From DAIDKA01 sp035485475 (GTDB lineage: Bacteria > Pseudomonadota > Gammaproteobacteria > Steroidobacterales > Steroidobacteraceae): a stretch of DNA of 64,000 bases. Where the stretch lies: the NCBI GenBank assembly GCA_035485475.1, contig DATHOA010000319.1, positions 15,581-79,580 of the forward strand. Direction: 5' to 3'. Below, one piece after another: positions 28,674-37,886 of this stretch. Within the stretch, counting starts at the first letter, position 1. Each line of letters opens with the position of its first letter. The notes under the pieces were generated by a model. That model saw nothing but the letters and a program-made list of their open reading frames with translations. It had not been told where the DNA came from and ran no database searches. The position numbers and the translations under genes were made by a program.

Positions 28674-29423
28674 ATGAGCAAACTTGACGGACGGGTCGCC
28701 ATCGTAACGGGCGCATCCAAGGGCATCGGCGCGGAAATTGCGCGGCAGCTGGCGGCAGCCGGAGCTGCGGTGGTGGTGAACTATGCCGGCTCGCGCGCGG
28801 GCGCCGAGAGCGTGGTGGGTGAGATCACGGCCGCGGGTGGCAGGGCGCTCGCCGTGCAGGCCGATGTCGCGAAGACTGAAGACGTGCAGCGACTGGTTGC
28901 CCAGACCATCAAGGCATTCGGTGCGCCGGACATTCTGGTGAACAACGCCGGTGTCTACCAATTCGCGCCGCTGGAAGAGGTCAGCGCGGAACTTTTCCAT
29001 CGCCAGTTCAACACCAATGTACTGGGGCTGCTGCAGGTGACGCAGGAAACCGCCAAGCACATCGGTCCGAAGGGCGGCAGCATCATCAACATCTCCTCGG
29101 TGGTCTCGCAGCTGAACCTTCCGGGTTCGAGCGTTTACGCTGCCACCAAGGCGGCGGTGGATACCATCACCCGGGTTCTCGCCAAGGAGCTGGGCGGGCG
29201 CAACATCCGCGTCAACGCCATCAATCCGGGTGTCATCGCGACCGAGGGCACCCGCGCGCAGGGAATCATTGGCAGCGACTTCGAAAAGCAGGTGCTCTCC
29301 CAGACCCCGCTGGGGCGTGTCGGTCAGCCGGATGATGTCGCCAAGGTGGCGGTATTCCTGGCCTCGCAGGACTCGGGCTGGATCTCTGGGGAGACCATCC
29401 TGACCTCAGGGGGCCTGCGGTAA
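28674..29423 (+). CDS. SDR-family oxidoreductase (FabG/glucose dehydrogenase-like)
   Basis: 249 residues, the typical classical SDR size. TGASKGIG at 12-19 binds the cofactor, NNAG at 90-93, and Ser142, Tyr155 and Lys159 form the catalytic set (ISSVVSQLNLPGSSVYAATKAA). A basic-friendly second strand (NYAGSRAGAE) suggests NADP(H). The C-terminus GWISGETILTSGGLR is normal for the group. It is controlled by the strong promoter and dyad upstream and faces the ArsR gene, so it is likely inducible by a small molecule that it also reduces. The substrate is not known. Confidence 0.92.
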   Translation: MSKLDGRVAIVTGASKGIGAEIARQLAAAGAAVVVNYAGSRAGAESVVGEITAAGGRALAVQADVAKTEDVQRLVAQTIKAFGAPDILVNNAGVYQFAPLEEVSAELFHRQFNTNVLGLLQVTQETAKHIGPKGGSIINISSVVSQLNLPGSSVYAATKAAVDTITRVLAKELGGRNIRVNAINPGVIATEGTRAQGIIGSDFEKQVLSQTPLGRVGQPDDVAKVAVFLASQDSGWISGETILTSGGLR

Positions 29424-29439
29424 GTTCCGGACGCGATCG

Positions 29440-30228
29440 CTAGCGGCAGCCCGCGAGAATCTCGGCGCGGGCTGCGCACAGGGCCGGATGCGTGGCGTTG
29501 ATGAGCGCGGTCACGATGCAGCGCCGGATGGCGCGATCGCCGCCGGCGGCAGCCTTTCGATACCAGATGGCCGCCGCCGCGGCCTGGCCGTGTTGGGCCA
29601 GCACCGCGGCATAGTTGAACTGGCCCCGAAAATATCCGCTCTCGGCCGAGCGTTGGTACCACAGCGCTGCCGCGTGCAGCTGCGGATCGCAGCCCCAGCC
29701 TTGTTCCAGGCAGCGGCCCAGCAGATTCATCGCCCGACCATGACCTTGGGCCGCTGCACGGCGATACCAGTGCAGGGCAAGCCTGCGGTCACAGGCCACG
29801 CCGCGACCATCGAACAACATGTTGCCGAAGTTGTACTCGCCCCAGTCGTAACCACGCTGCGCCGACAGTTCATACTGTGCGGCGGCACGCACCGGATCCG
29901 CCGTGGTGCCCCAGCCGTTCTCGAGGCAGCGGCCGACCATGTTCATGGCCTCGGCATCCCCCTGCGCGGCCGCGCGCTCAAACCAGCCGCGGGCGGCGTC
30001 GGCATCCAGTGGTACGCCCGTGCCGGTCAGCAGCATTCGCCCCAAGCGCAACTGCGCGGCCGCCAGTCCGCACTCCGCTGCGCTACGGATCCACTGCGCC
30101 GCCTGCTGTGGATCGCCGCTCAGCAGTTGCTGCAACTCGCGATAGCTCAGGCGCTGCAGATGCGCCAGGCGCGCCTGGCGCGATTCGGCGGCGTAGGCCT
30201 GCGTGAATTGCGCGCGCGTCATCGCCAT
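29440..30228 (-). CDS. Sel1/TPR-repeat protein of the piu cluster
   Basis: 262 residues containing about five Sel1-type repeats, for example ARGWFERAAAQGDAEAMNMVGRCLENGWG and ALHWYRRAAAQGHGRAMNLLGRCLEQGWG. No signal peptide is seen. Sel1 repeats form alpha-solenoids that mediate protein contacts. It follows piuC by 6 bases on the minus strand. Pseudomonads also carry a small repeat protein after piuA-piuC, so it belongs to an iron-responsive operon. Its exact role is unknown. Confidence 0.88.
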   Translation of the reverse strand: MAMTRAQFTQAYAAESRQARLAHLQRLSYRELQQLLSGDPQQAAQWIRSAAECGLAAAQLRLGRMLLTGTGVPLDADAARGWFERAAAQGDAEAMNMVGRCLENGWGTTADPVRAAAQYELSAQRGYDWGEYNFGNMLFDGRGVACDRRLALHWYRRAAAQGHGRAMNLLGRCLEQGWGCDPQLHAAALWYQRSAESGYFRGQFNYAAVLAQHGQAAAAAIWYRKAAAGGDRAIRRCIVTALINATHPALCAARAEILAGCR

Positions 30229-30234
30229 GGCCCG

Positions 30235-30915
30235 TTACAGTTCGCCCCAGCGCCGGATCAGGTTGTGATAGCAGCCCGTCAGGCGCAGCAGGCTGCGGGC
30301 ATCGGCGCCATGGGCGGTGAGGTCGCGAATGGACAGGTCCAGCTCGTAGAGCAGGGCGCGCGCACTGCCGTCGCGCACCATGCTCTGGATCCAGAAAAAA
30401 GCCGCATCGCGCGCACCGCGGGTGACGGGTTGCACACGATGCACACTGCTTGACGGGTAGACCACCATATCGCCGGCGGCGAGTTTGACCGAATGCGTCC
30501 CGTACAGGTCATCGATGACGAGTTCACCGCCGTCATACTCTTCGGGCGCGGCCAGGAACAAGGTCGCCGCGACGTCCGTGCGCAACCGGTGCGCGGTTCC
30601 GGGGATCTGCCGCACGGCGTTGTCGATGTGCTCACCAAACCCCATCCCGGGTGTGTAGCGGTTGAACAGGGGCGGATAGACATGGTGGGGGAGGGTCGCG
30701 CTGACGAAGGTGGCGTTGCGTTCCAACGCCTTGACGATAAGGCTGCTTGCCTCCCGTGCCGCCGGATCCGCCTGTGGCACCTGCAGATTTGCCTTCACCT
30801 GCGCCGACTGGTAGCCGGCCGTCAGCCGGCCGTCGGTCCAGGCAGCGCTGCTGAGGTGCCCCCGCACCGTTTGCAGTTCCTGCGCCGTGAGCACGGCCAT
30901 GACGTGCAGCAGCAT
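30235..30915 (-). CDS. piuC: Fe(II)/2-oxoglutarate dioxygenase PiuC (PKHD-type, YbiX-like)
   Basis: 226 residues, the normal length for the PiuC/YbiX family. The iron ligands are His96 and Asp98 in GMGFGEHIDNAVR and His159 in SSSVHRVQPVTRG; Arg166 or Arg169 would bind 2-oxoglutarate. FLAAPEEYDGGELVI is the conserved jelly-roll strand. Members are found with siderophore receptors and are thought to modify or help release iron from siderophores. It lies 6 bases after the receptor gene piuA on the same strand. Confidence 0.92.
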   Translation of the reverse strand: MLLHVMAVLTAQELQTVRGHLSSAAWTDGRLTAGYQSAQVKANLQVPQADPAAREASSLIVKALERNATFVSATLPHHVYPPLFNRYTPGMGFGEHIDNAVRQIPGTAHRLRTDVAATLFLAAPEEYDGGELVIDDLYGTHSVKLAAGDMVVYPSSSVHRVQPVTRGARDAAFFWIQSMVRDGSARALLYELDLSIRDLTAHGADARSLLRLTGCYHNLIRRWGEL

Positions 30916-30921
30916 GGGCCT

Positions 30922-33075
30922 TTAGAGGGTCACATTGATGGACAGCGTCGCGCTGCGACCTGCACCGGGAATGACATGGTTTTCCGACAAACTCGTGTAA
31001 TAAGGTGCGCTGAAATAGTACCGGTTGAACAGGTTCAGGCCATTCAACTGCAGTGACGCATTCTTGGTGAATTGGTACGAGGCCATGGCATTCCAGACCA
31101 CATAGCCGGGCAGGCGTGCGGTTTCGCCGCTGTCGGCGAAGCGTGGGCCCACCCAGTTGCCGCCCCCGCCGATCTCGATGCCGTGGGGCAGGTAGTACTC
31201 GGTCCACAGGTTCAGCGTGTTGTGCGCGACATTGGCCAGCTGCTTGCCGACATAGGCGGCATTGCCCGAGGAGAGCGTCTTGCCATCCAGCGCACTGTAG
31301 CCGGCAAACAGCTCCCAGTTCCGGGTCAGGTGCCCGCTCGCCTGCAGCTGCAGGCCGTCGACGCGTTGATTGCCGTTCAGGATGGTGAGGGTGGGATTGT
31401 CCGGATCGTTGGTCTGGGCATTGTCGACCTGCGTGCGGAACAGCGCCGCGGTCAGCAGCAGGCCGCCACCCAGCAGCGATTCCTTGGCCCCCGTTTCGTA
31501 GCTCTTGGCCTTGACCGGGCCGAGGTTGGCCGTCTTGGTGGTGAGCGTGAGCGCCTCGGCCGAAGGATCAAAGGAGGTGCCGTAGGCGAGGTAGTAGGTC
31601 TGTTGCGCCGTGGGTTTGTACTCCAATGCCGCGCGCGGACTGCCGACATTGTCGACATGATTGAGGTCAAGCACCGCGCCGCTGGCCACCGTGAGCTGAT
31701 CGTAATCGGCCGAGAAGCGGTCGTAGCGTGCGCTGGCCAGCAGGTCGAAGTAGGCGTTGAAGCCGATGGTGTCGGAGATGTAGACGGACTGCGAGCGCGC
31801 GCTCGTGTCCTGCCTGGAACTTACGGGCAGGTTCGTCGGCAAGGACTCCGCAGGATTGGGATCGAGCAGGGGTGTTTCCGGGATCCACTGGTTGTTGGCG
31901 TCGAAGGGATTGCTGTAGCGCTCCAGAGCCGAGGTCTGGCGCGCCACCTCCAGGCCGGTGATCAGCGAGTGCGTGATCGCACCGGTGGTGAAATGCGCAC
32001 TCAGGTCGATCTGCTCGGTCAGATTGCTTTGAATCCCTGAGCTTCCCGGCCGGTCACGCCCGACCATGATGCTCGCCAGAGGCGTGGCCGCAGTGGGCAC
32101 GGTGCTGCCGAAATTCGGCATGGCGCTTTGGTAATCGAACTCGTAATGCGCATAGCGCAGGGTGTCGGAGATCGACAGATTCGCGCTGAAATCGTGCTTG
32201 TAGTGCACGGTGGCAATGTCATCGGTGGTGGTGTTGGTGTCGCTGACCAGGCCGAAATCGCTGTCGCGCGCGACCGGTGCCGGCGCCCCGGCGATGAAGG
32301 GAATGCCGTTGTCCGGAACATTGTTTTCATGCTGGTGAAGATAGGTGAAGGTCAGCGAGTCCTGCGCGCCGATGCCGAAGCCGAGAGCCGGGGCGATGCC
32401 CCAGCGGCGATTCTTGGCGAAGTCGCTGCCCGGCATTGCGGAGGATTCGCCCATCACGTTGACACGGAAGGCGGCCGCGGCGGCGAACGGGAAGTTGAAG
32501 TCGCCGCTGGTCCGGAACAGGTCATTGGTGCCGACCATGGAGTTCAGGTTTGCCAGCGGGGTGAGTAGCGGCGCCTTGGTGACCTGGTTGATCGCCCCAC
32601 CGGTCGAGCCGCGGCCGAACAGCACCGCGGAGGGCCCTTGCAGAACTTCCACGGAATCGGCATCAAAGATGTCACGGGTGTAGACGGCGGCGTCGCGTAT
32701 GCCATCGATGAAGAAGTCATTGAAGGCGGAGAAACCGCGGATATTGACGGTGTCACCGCGCGCGGCGCCTTCACCGGCATTGAGGGTGATGCCGGGAACA
32801 TTCCTGAGTGCATCTTCGAGGCGGGTAGCAGCCTGGCCCGTGATCAGCTCGCTGTTGATCACGGTCACGCTTTGCGGCGTGTTCAGTTCGGTCTCACCCA
32901 TTTTGTCACGCAGCAGTGAGCGCACGCCGGTGACGCGGATCTCCTCGATGTTCTCATCACCATCATTGTCGGTCGCAGGCGTGGGAGAGGCTGCCGTATC
33001 CCCATGAGCGGTGCTGCCCAGAACGGTCGAGGCGCACAGGCCAGCGGCACCCAGGTAGTCAGCGATCGTGCGCAT
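30922..33075 (-). CDS. piuA: TonB-dependent siderophore receptor (PiuA/Fiu-like)
   Basis: 717 residues from ATG 33075, which has GAAGGTG 8 bases upstream. A signal peptide (MRTIADYLGAAGLCASTVLGSTAHG) is followed by a TonB box-like segment (IEEIRVTG), the plug (TPQSVTVINSELI, RGFSAFNDFFIDGIRD, VEVLQGPSAVLFGRGSTGGAINQVTK) and a 22-strand barrel ending in an aromatic-poor LSINVTL. The plug is closest to Fiu/PiuA catecholate receptors. A Fur box lies 62 bases before the start, and piuC and the Sel1 gene follow, so this is an iron-starvation operon. Confidence 0.93.
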   Translation of the reverse strand: MRTIADYLGAAGLCASTVLGSTAHGDTAASPTPATDNDGDENIEEIRVTGVRSLLRDKMGETELNTPQSVTVINSELITGQAATRLEDALRNVPGITLNAGEGAARGDTVNIRGFSAFNDFFIDGIRDAAVYTRDIFDADSVEVLQGPSAVLFGRGSTGGAINQVTKAPLLTPLANLNSMVGTNDLFRTSGDFNFPFAAAAAFRVNVMGESSAMPGSDFAKNRRWGIAPALGFGIGAQDSLTFTYLHQHENNVPDNGIPFIAGAPAPVARDSDFGLVSDTNTTTDDIATVHYKHDFSANLSISDTLRYAHYEFDYQSAMPNFGSTVPTAATPLASIMVGRDRPGSSGIQSNLTEQIDLSAHFTTGAITHSLITGLEVARQTSALERYSNPFDANNQWIPETPLLDPNPAESLPTNLPVSSRQDTSARSQSVYISDTIGFNAYFDLLASARYDRFSADYDQLTVASGAVLDLNHVDNVGSPRAALEYKPTAQQTYYLAYGTSFDPSAEALTLTTKTANLGPVKAKSYETGAKESLLGGGLLLTAALFRTQVDNAQTNDPDNPTLTILNGNQRVDGLQLQASGHLTRNWELFAGYSALDGKTLSSGNAAYVGKQLANVAHNTLNLWTEYYLPHGIEIGGGGNWVGPRFADSGETARLPGYVVWNAMASYQFTKNASLQLNGLNLFNRYYFSAPYYTSLSENHVIPGAGRSATLSINVTL

Positions 33076-33136
33076 TCGTTGGACACCTTCACTTGTCAGA
33101 CACAGGCCGGCGCGCCGGGTTGATGCACTAAGGAAA

Positions 33137-33155
33137 GCGAATGATAATGATTCGT
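33137..33155 (-). promoter_or_regulatory. Fur box of the piuA operon
   Basis: GCGAATGATAATGATTCGT matches the 19-bp Fur consensus at 13 positions, including the core AATGATAAT, and has CGAAT/ATTCG symmetric arms. It lies between piuA (start 33075) and the divergent xthA (start 33202). With iron replete, Fur would shut off piuA; xthA might also be affected because the promoter region is shared. Confidence 0.75.
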
Positions 33156-33201
33156 ATCTGGGAGTCAATCAAAACCGCGCAATTCGGGCAAACTGCGGCA
33201 C

Positions 33202-34005
33202 ATGAAGATCTATTCCTGGAACGTCAATGGCATCCGTGCCGTACTCAAGAAGGGCACTTTTCAGAAGTTTCTGGCCGAACATGAGCCGGACATCCTGTGC
33301 CTGCAGGAGACCAAGGCGGAACGCGCGCAGGTGGAGATCCAGGTGCCCGGCTATCACGAGTTCTGGAATTCGGCGATCAAGAAAGGCTATTCGGGGACTG
33401 CCATTTTCTCGCGCCACGAACCCGTATCGGTGGCCAACGGCTTTCCGCACGCGCTGGCCAGCCGCTACCGGTTCGCGGACGAATTGGAACGCGACAGTGC
33501 CGACGAAGGGCGGGTGATTGCGGCCGAATATCCGCAATTCTATGTGGTGACGGTGTACACACCGAATGCCAAGGATGATCTGAGCCGCATTCCGCTGCGT
33601 CACAAGGGCTGGGATCCGGCCTTCCTGGCGTACTGTCTGGAACTGCAGCAGCGCAAGCCGGTCATTTTCTGTGGCGATCTGAACGTCGCCCACACTGAAC
33701 TTGATCTGGCCAATCCGAAACCGAACAAGGGCAAGAAGGGCTTCACCGACGAGGAGCGCGAGGGCTTCCAGAATTTCGTGGACGCCGGTTTTGTCGATAC
33801 CTTCCGCAAGTTCCGCCAGGGCAATGGCTACTACACGTGGTGGAGCCATTTCGCGAATTCGCGGGCGCGCAACATCGGATGGAGAATCGACTACGTGCTG
33901 GTCTCGCAGTCACTCAGCGATGGGGTGAAGAAGGCGGAAATTCACCCCGACGTCATGGGCAGTGATCACTGTCCCGTCAGCATTCAGCTGAAGCTCCCGG
34001 CCTGA
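33202..34005 (+). CDS. xthA: Exodeoxyribonuclease III (AP endonuclease)
   Basis: 267 residues, the full length of ExoIII. The metal-dependent EEP fold motifs are complete: SWNVNGIRAVLKKG, LQETKAERAQ (metal Glu), GYSGTAIFSR, VYTPNAKDDLSR, FCGDLNVAHTELDL (Asp and Asn) and the final GSDHCPV with the catalytic His. It cuts 5' to abasic sites and degrades 3' ends during base excision repair. It is divergent from piuA and its stop codon lies inside a perfect 12-bp hairpin. Confidence 0.95.
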   Translation: MKIYSWNVNGIRAVLKKGTFQKFLAEHEPDILCLQETKAERAQVEIQVPGYHEFWNSAIKKGYSGTAIFSRHEPVSVANGFPHALASRYRFADELERDSADEGRVIAAEYPQFYVVTVYTPNAKDDLSRIPLRHKGWDPAFLAYCLELQQRKPVIFCGDLNVAHTELDLANPKPNKGKKGFTDEEREGFQNFVDAGFVDTFRKFRQGNGYYTWWSHFANSRARNIGWRIDYVLVSQSLSDGVKKAEIHPDVMGSDHCPVSIQLKLPA

Positions 34006-34020
34006 GCGCAGGCCGGGAGC
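33993..34020. terminator. Perfect hairpin across the xthA stop codon
   Basis: GCTCCCGGCCTG and CAGGCCGGGAGC pair over 12 bases with an AGCG loop. The xthA stop (34003-34005) lies in the stem and loop. The end of the convergent peroxiredoxin gene is 12 bases further on. There is no T-run, so it is probably a bidirectional barrier or mRNA 3'-end stabiliser between convergent genes. Confidence 0.6.
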
Positions 34021-34031
34021 GCGAAGGTCCT

Positions 34032-34634
34032 TCAGCCGACCGGCTTGCCGGCCGCCATGTCCTGCACGATCTGCAGTGACTTCTCAACGTTTCCGGCCGG
34101 AGTCATGCCATTCACGGTCGCCACTTCGGCGGCGATCTTGCCATCCTTGGCGACGATGAACGTGGTGCGCTCGGCAAACTGGTGATCGATCTCCACGCCG
34201 CGGGTATCCTTCATCTTCATTCCCGGCGGGCCGCCTTTGACCGTCAGATCAAAGCTTTTCGCGATGCTGCCATCGGCATCCGAGGCCACCGGCAGCTTGC
34301 CGGCGCAATACTGCGGATCCGACGAGAACGCGTTCAGGGTTTCGATCTTGTCGAGCGACACGCCGATGACGGTCGCGCCGGCACTCTTGAATTTATCCAT
34401 ATCCTCCGCAAACGTGTGCGCCTGGATATTGCAGCCGCCCGTGAAGGCTCCCGGATAGAAGTACACCACGACCGGACCTTTCTTCAGGGCCTTGCTGAGG
34501 TCATAGGTGAATTCCTTTCCCGCCAAGGAGGCCTGGGCCTTGAAAGTGGGAGCCGTGGTGCCCACGGCGACCGCAGCGAATGCCTGGGCACTTACGGCGC
34601 AGGACAGCAGACCAGCCAGCAACAAGCGATTCAT
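34032..34634 (-). CDS. Exported peroxiredoxin (AhpC/TSA, BCP-like)
   Basis: 200 residues from ATG 34634, which has GAGGGAAG upstream. The signal peptide MNRLLLAGLLSCAVSAQAFA puts it in the periplasm. The peroxidatic site is YPGAFTGGC with Cys68; Cys110 in DPQYCAGKL may be the resolving residue. It reduces peroxides with a thiol donor. Periplasmic peroxiredoxins are less common than cytoplasmic ones. Its start region abuts the end of the upstream membrane protein gene on the same strand, so the two may be co-transcribed. Confidence 0.9.
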   Translation of the reverse strand: MNRLLLAGLLSCAVSAQAFAAVAVGTTAPTFKAQASLAGKEFTYDLSKALKKGPVVVYFYPGAFTGGCNIQAHTFAEDMDKFKSAGATVIGVSLDKIETLNAFSSDPQYCAGKLPVASDADGSIAKSFDLTVKGGPPGMKMKDTRGVEIDHQFAERTTFIVAKDGKIAAEVATVNGMTPAGNVEKSLQIVQDMAAGKPVG

Positions 34635-34654
34635 GATGTCTTCCCTCAGGTGGA

Positions 34655-35221
34655 TCAAACGGATGTGGATGATGCGCCATCCGGCGCGCCTGGTGAAAGT
34701 TTAGCACCGGCGGTGCGCTGGGCTTTGCGCAACCACCGCAACAGACCTGTGCAGTAGACGATGTAGTAGCTGGCGGTCAGAAACAGAATGCCCAGGGTCA
34801 ACGGGTTGTTGTCACCCGCGGGCACGGTACCCGGGGCGGCATTTGCCATCGTGCTATAGACCAGAACCACGCGATACAGCAGACGCCCGATAAAGAGCGC
34901 GGTGATCGCGATGCCGATGTACAGGTGGGGCGTGTAGAAGTAACCCTCTGGCGTGCCAGTAAATTCCGTGTGCCGTAGCGCAAACCAGCCGATTGCTGCG
35001 CCGACTATCAGGCCGCTGGCGATATACGCCACGGCGACCGGCTGCAACGGATGCAAAAAAGTCAGCACCAGGCATAGAACCGAAATCAATCCCATGCGTA
35101 CATACTGTCGCGTGGCGGTGAGAATCTGACGACCGATGTTGCGACGCACGCGGCGGTAAACGCCAAAGGCGACGATCGCGGTCACGGCGACCATTTTGGG
35201 CAGATTGCTGGCGTCTATCAT
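34655..35221 (-). CDS. CcdC/DUF1453-like integral membrane protein
   Basis: 188 residues with four or five transmembrane helices (about 9-22, 44-60, 63-80, 100-117, 142-162). The segment RHTEFTGTPEGYFYTPHLYIGIAITALFIGRLLYR resembles CcdC-type DUF1453 proteins, whose function is unclear. No Cys pair is visible in the helices. It lies upstream of the peroxiredoxin gene on the same strand, 20 bases away, which might link it to envelope redox control. That link is only contextual. Confidence 0.65.
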   Translation of the reverse strand: MIDASNLPKMVAVTAIVAFGVYRRVRRNIGRQILTATRQYVRMGLISVLCLVLTFLHPLQPVAVAYIASGLIVGAAIGWFALRHTEFTGTPEGYFYTPHLYIGIAITALFIGRLLYRVVLVYSTMANAAPGTVPAGDNNPLTLGILFLTASYYIVYCTGLLRWLRKAQRTAGAKLSPGAPDGASSTSV

Positions 35222-35340
35222 GCGAACTCCCGTTGCTGCGCGCCATTATGCGCAATATCGCCTGCAGCGCGCAGGCATTGCAGTGCCGCGCCCCGGCCGC
35301 TAGCCTTGCCGGCCGAATTGCCCTGTGTCGCCCCTGAAGC

Positions 35341-37293
35341 ATGCTGAATTTTACCGATGTCACCCTGCGGCGCGGACCGCGGGTGTTGTTTGCCGAGGCC
35401 ACTTTCGGCCTGTTTCGCGGCGAGAAGGTCGGCATCACGGGTGAGAATGGCAGCGGCAAATCCAGCCTGCTGAGCCTGGTTCGGGGGGATCTGCATCCGG
35501 ACTCGGGCAGTTTCGACATGCCGCCGGGCCTGGCCGTGGCGCATGTCGCCCAGGAGCTGGTGGCCTCGGATGCACCCGCCATCGAGTTCGTCCTGGATGG
35601 CGATGCGGAGCTGCGTCAACTGCAGCGTGACCTCGCCGCCGCCGAGGCGGCCGATGAGGGTGCCCGCATCGGGGAGCTGCATGCGCGCTATGCGGCGGTG
35701 GGCGCCTACGATGCCCGCAGCCGCGCGGGTCGGCTGATGCATGGCCTGGGGTTCACGGCGGCGGATGAAACGCGCCCGGTGCGGGAATTCTCCGGTGGCT
35801 GGCGCGTGCGGCTGAATGTGGCGCAGGCCCTGATGTGCCGCTCGGACCTGCTGCTGCTGGATGAGCCCACCAATCATCTGGACCTGGATGCCATCCTGTG
35901 GCTGGAGCGGTGGTTGATGGACTATCCGGGCACGCTGCTGCTGATCGCGCATGATCGGGAGTTCCTGGACCGCATCGTGAATCGCGTGGTCAATATCGAA
36001 CACGGCCGGGCGCGGGCCTATCGCGGCAACTACTCCGCCTTTGAGGAGCAGCGCGCCGCGGAACTGGCCGAACAGTCGGCGCTGTTTACCCGTCAGCAGC
36101 AGCAGATCCGGCACATGGAGTCATTTGTCGAGCGCTTCCGCGCGCAGGCCACCAAGGCCCGCCAGGCGCAAAGCCGCCTGAAGGCGTTGGAGCGGATGCA
36201 ACGCATCGCACCGGCACACGTGGATTCGCCGTTTGATTTCGAATTCCGGCAGCCCGACAAACTGCCGCGCCCGTTGCTGGCGCTGGAGCACCAGTCGGTC
36301 GGCTACGGCGAACGCGTACTGCTGGAGCGCGTCGGGCTGACGATCGCGCCCGGTGCCCGCATCGCACTGCTGGGCCGCAATGGCGCCGGCAAATCCACGC
36401 TCATGAAGCTGCTCGCCGGGGAGCTTACGGGTCTGACGGGCACGCGCACCGAAGCGCGTGAGCTGGCGCTGGGCTACTTCGCGCAGCATCAGCTGGAGCA
36501 GCTGGCGGCGGATGATTCGCCGCTGGGCAATCTCAAACGGCTGGGTGGTGCGCTGGCGACACGCGCCACGGAGCAGGAGTTGCGGGACTTCCTGGCCGGA
36601 TTCGGCTTCGCGGGCGAGCGGGTCTTCGCGCCCGTCGCGCCGTTCTCCGGGGGTGAGAAGGCCCGCCTGATGCTCGCCATCGTCACTTTCCGCAGGCCGA
36701 ACCTGCTGCTGCTCGATGAGCCCACCAATCATCTTGATCTGGAAATGCGCCAGGCACTCGCCGTCGCGCTGCAGGACTATGCCGGCGCGGTGATCCTGGT
36801 GTCACATGATCGACACCTGCTGCGCACGGTGGCGGATGAGTTCTACGTGGTGCATGGCGGGCGCGTGCAACCCTTCGATGGAGATCTGGAGGACTATGCG
36901 CAGTGGCTGGCGGCGCAGGCCAGTGCGAGCCGTGCGGCCGAAAGCAGCGCCGCTGCGCCAGGCGCGGCGGACGCAGCCCCGGCCGACTCGGCCGAGGCGC
37001 GTCGTCAACGGCGCCGCGAGGACGCGCAGCGCCGCGCCGCCCTGAGCCCGCTCAAGATGCAATTGGCGCAACTGGAGAGGCAACTCGACACCCTGGCGCG
37101 CGCAACACAGCAGGTGCAGACGGCGCTCGGCGCGCCGGACCTGTACAGCGATGCTGCGAAGACCCGGCTGCGCGAGCTGCTGGACCAGCAGATCCAACTG
37201 GCGCGGGACACTGAACGGATCGAGTCGCTGTGGCTGGCCGGTGGTGAGGCGCTCGAGGCCTTGCAGAAATCGCTGCTCGACGCGGCCGATTAA
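35341..37293 (+). CDS. ABC-F ATPase (YheS/Uup-type)
   Basis: 650 residues, two ABC domains in one chain and no membrane part, as in ABC-F translation factors. First Walker A GENGSGKSS near residue 36, signature FSGGWRVRL, Walker B LLLLDEPTNHLDL; second set GRNGAGKST, FSGGEKARL and LLLLDEPTNHLDL. The P-site tRNA interaction linker (about residues 240-290) is Gln/Arg-rich (FTRQQQQIRHMESFVERFRAQATKARQAQSR). The C-terminal tail is a long charged coiled coil. Length and domain pattern fit YheS best. It would act on the ribosome. Convergent with the GDT1-type gene; the two ends overlap by 4 bases. Confidence 0.88.
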   Translation: MLNFTDVTLRRGPRVLFAEATFGLFRGEKVGITGENGSGKSSLLSLVRGDLHPDSGSFDMPPGLAVAHVAQELVASDAPAIEFVLDGDAELRQLQRDLAAAEAADEGARIGELHARYAAVGAYDARSRAGRLMHGLGFTAADETRPVREFSGGWRVRLNVAQALMCRSDLLLLDEPTNHLDLDAILWLERWLMDYPGTLLLIAHDREFLDRIVNRVVNIEHGRARAYRGNYSAFEEQRAAELAEQSALFTRQQQQIRHMESFVERFRAQATKARQAQSRLKALERMQRIAPAHVDSPFDFEFRQPDKLPRPLLALEHQSVGYGERVLLERVGLTIAPGARIALLGRNGAGKSTLMKLLAGELTGLTGTRTEARELALGYFAQHQLEQLAADDSPLGNLKRLGGALATRATEQELRDFLAGFGFAGERVFAPVAPFSGGEKARLMLAIVTFRRPNLLLLDEPTNHLDLEMRQALAVALQDYAGAVILVSHDRHLLRTVADEFYVVHGGRVQPFDGDLEDYAQWLAAQASASRAAESSAAAPGAADAAPADSAEARRQRRREDAQRRAALSPLKMQLAQLERQLDTLARATQQVQTALGAPDLYSDAAKTRLRELLDQQIQLARDTERIESLWLAGGEALEALQKSLLDAAD

Positions 37294-37871
37294 CTCGGCA
37301 GCAGTCCCTGGTATCCCATCAGGGTCGCGATGCCCAGCACCGTATAGATGACCGCGGCCACCACACGCACCAGTTTCAGCGGAATCCAGCGCACCGCGCG
37401 GTCGGCGAACAGCACGGTCGGGATATTTACCAGCATCATGCCCAGGGTGGTACCGGTCACGACCTGCAGCAGATCGTGGTAACGGGCGGCGAGCGCCACG
37501 GCGACCACCTGCGTCTTGTCGCCCATTTCGGCCAGAAAAAACGTGATGATGGTGAAGACGAACACGCCATGGGCGCTGCGGCTTTCCACCTCATCATCCA
37601 TCTTGTCCGGTATCAGGGCCCAGATGGCGACGGCGATGAACGAGACACCCAGCACCCAGCGCAGGATCTGCGGCGTGATCAAAGTGCCGACCCATTCACC
37701 GAACCAGCAGGCGAGCAGGTGATTGCCCAGCGTTGCCACGAAGATGCCGGCAATGATCGGCACCGGTCGACGCAGCCGTGAGGCCAGGATCAGGCTCAGG
37801 AGCTGGGTTTTGTCGCCGAGTTCGCCCACGGCCACCGAGGCGGTCGAGACCAGCAAGGCTTCGAGCGTCAT
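37290..37871 (-). CDS. GDT1/TMEM165 (UPF0016) family cation transporter
   Basis: 193 residues, six predicted transmembrane helices in two homologous halves. Each half has the family signature: VAVGELGDKTQLLSLILAS and LAEMGDKTQVVAVALAARY (E-x-G-D-K-T). Bacterial members export manganese or calcium. It lies just upstream of cadR on the same strand direction and near the heavy-metal pump, so a role in metal balance fits the neighbourhood. Confidence 0.9.
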   Translation of the reverse strand: MTLEALLVSTASVAVGELGDKTQLLSLILASRLRRPVPIIAGIFVATLGNHLLACWFGEWVGTLITPQILRWVLGVSFIAVAIWALIPDKMDDEVESRSAHGVFVFTIITFFLAEMGDKTQVVAVALAARYHDLLQVVTGTTLGMMLVNIPTVLFADRAVRWIPLKLVRVVAAVIYTVLGIATLMGYQGLLPS

Positions 37872-37886
37872 GGGCGATGCGCGCCT

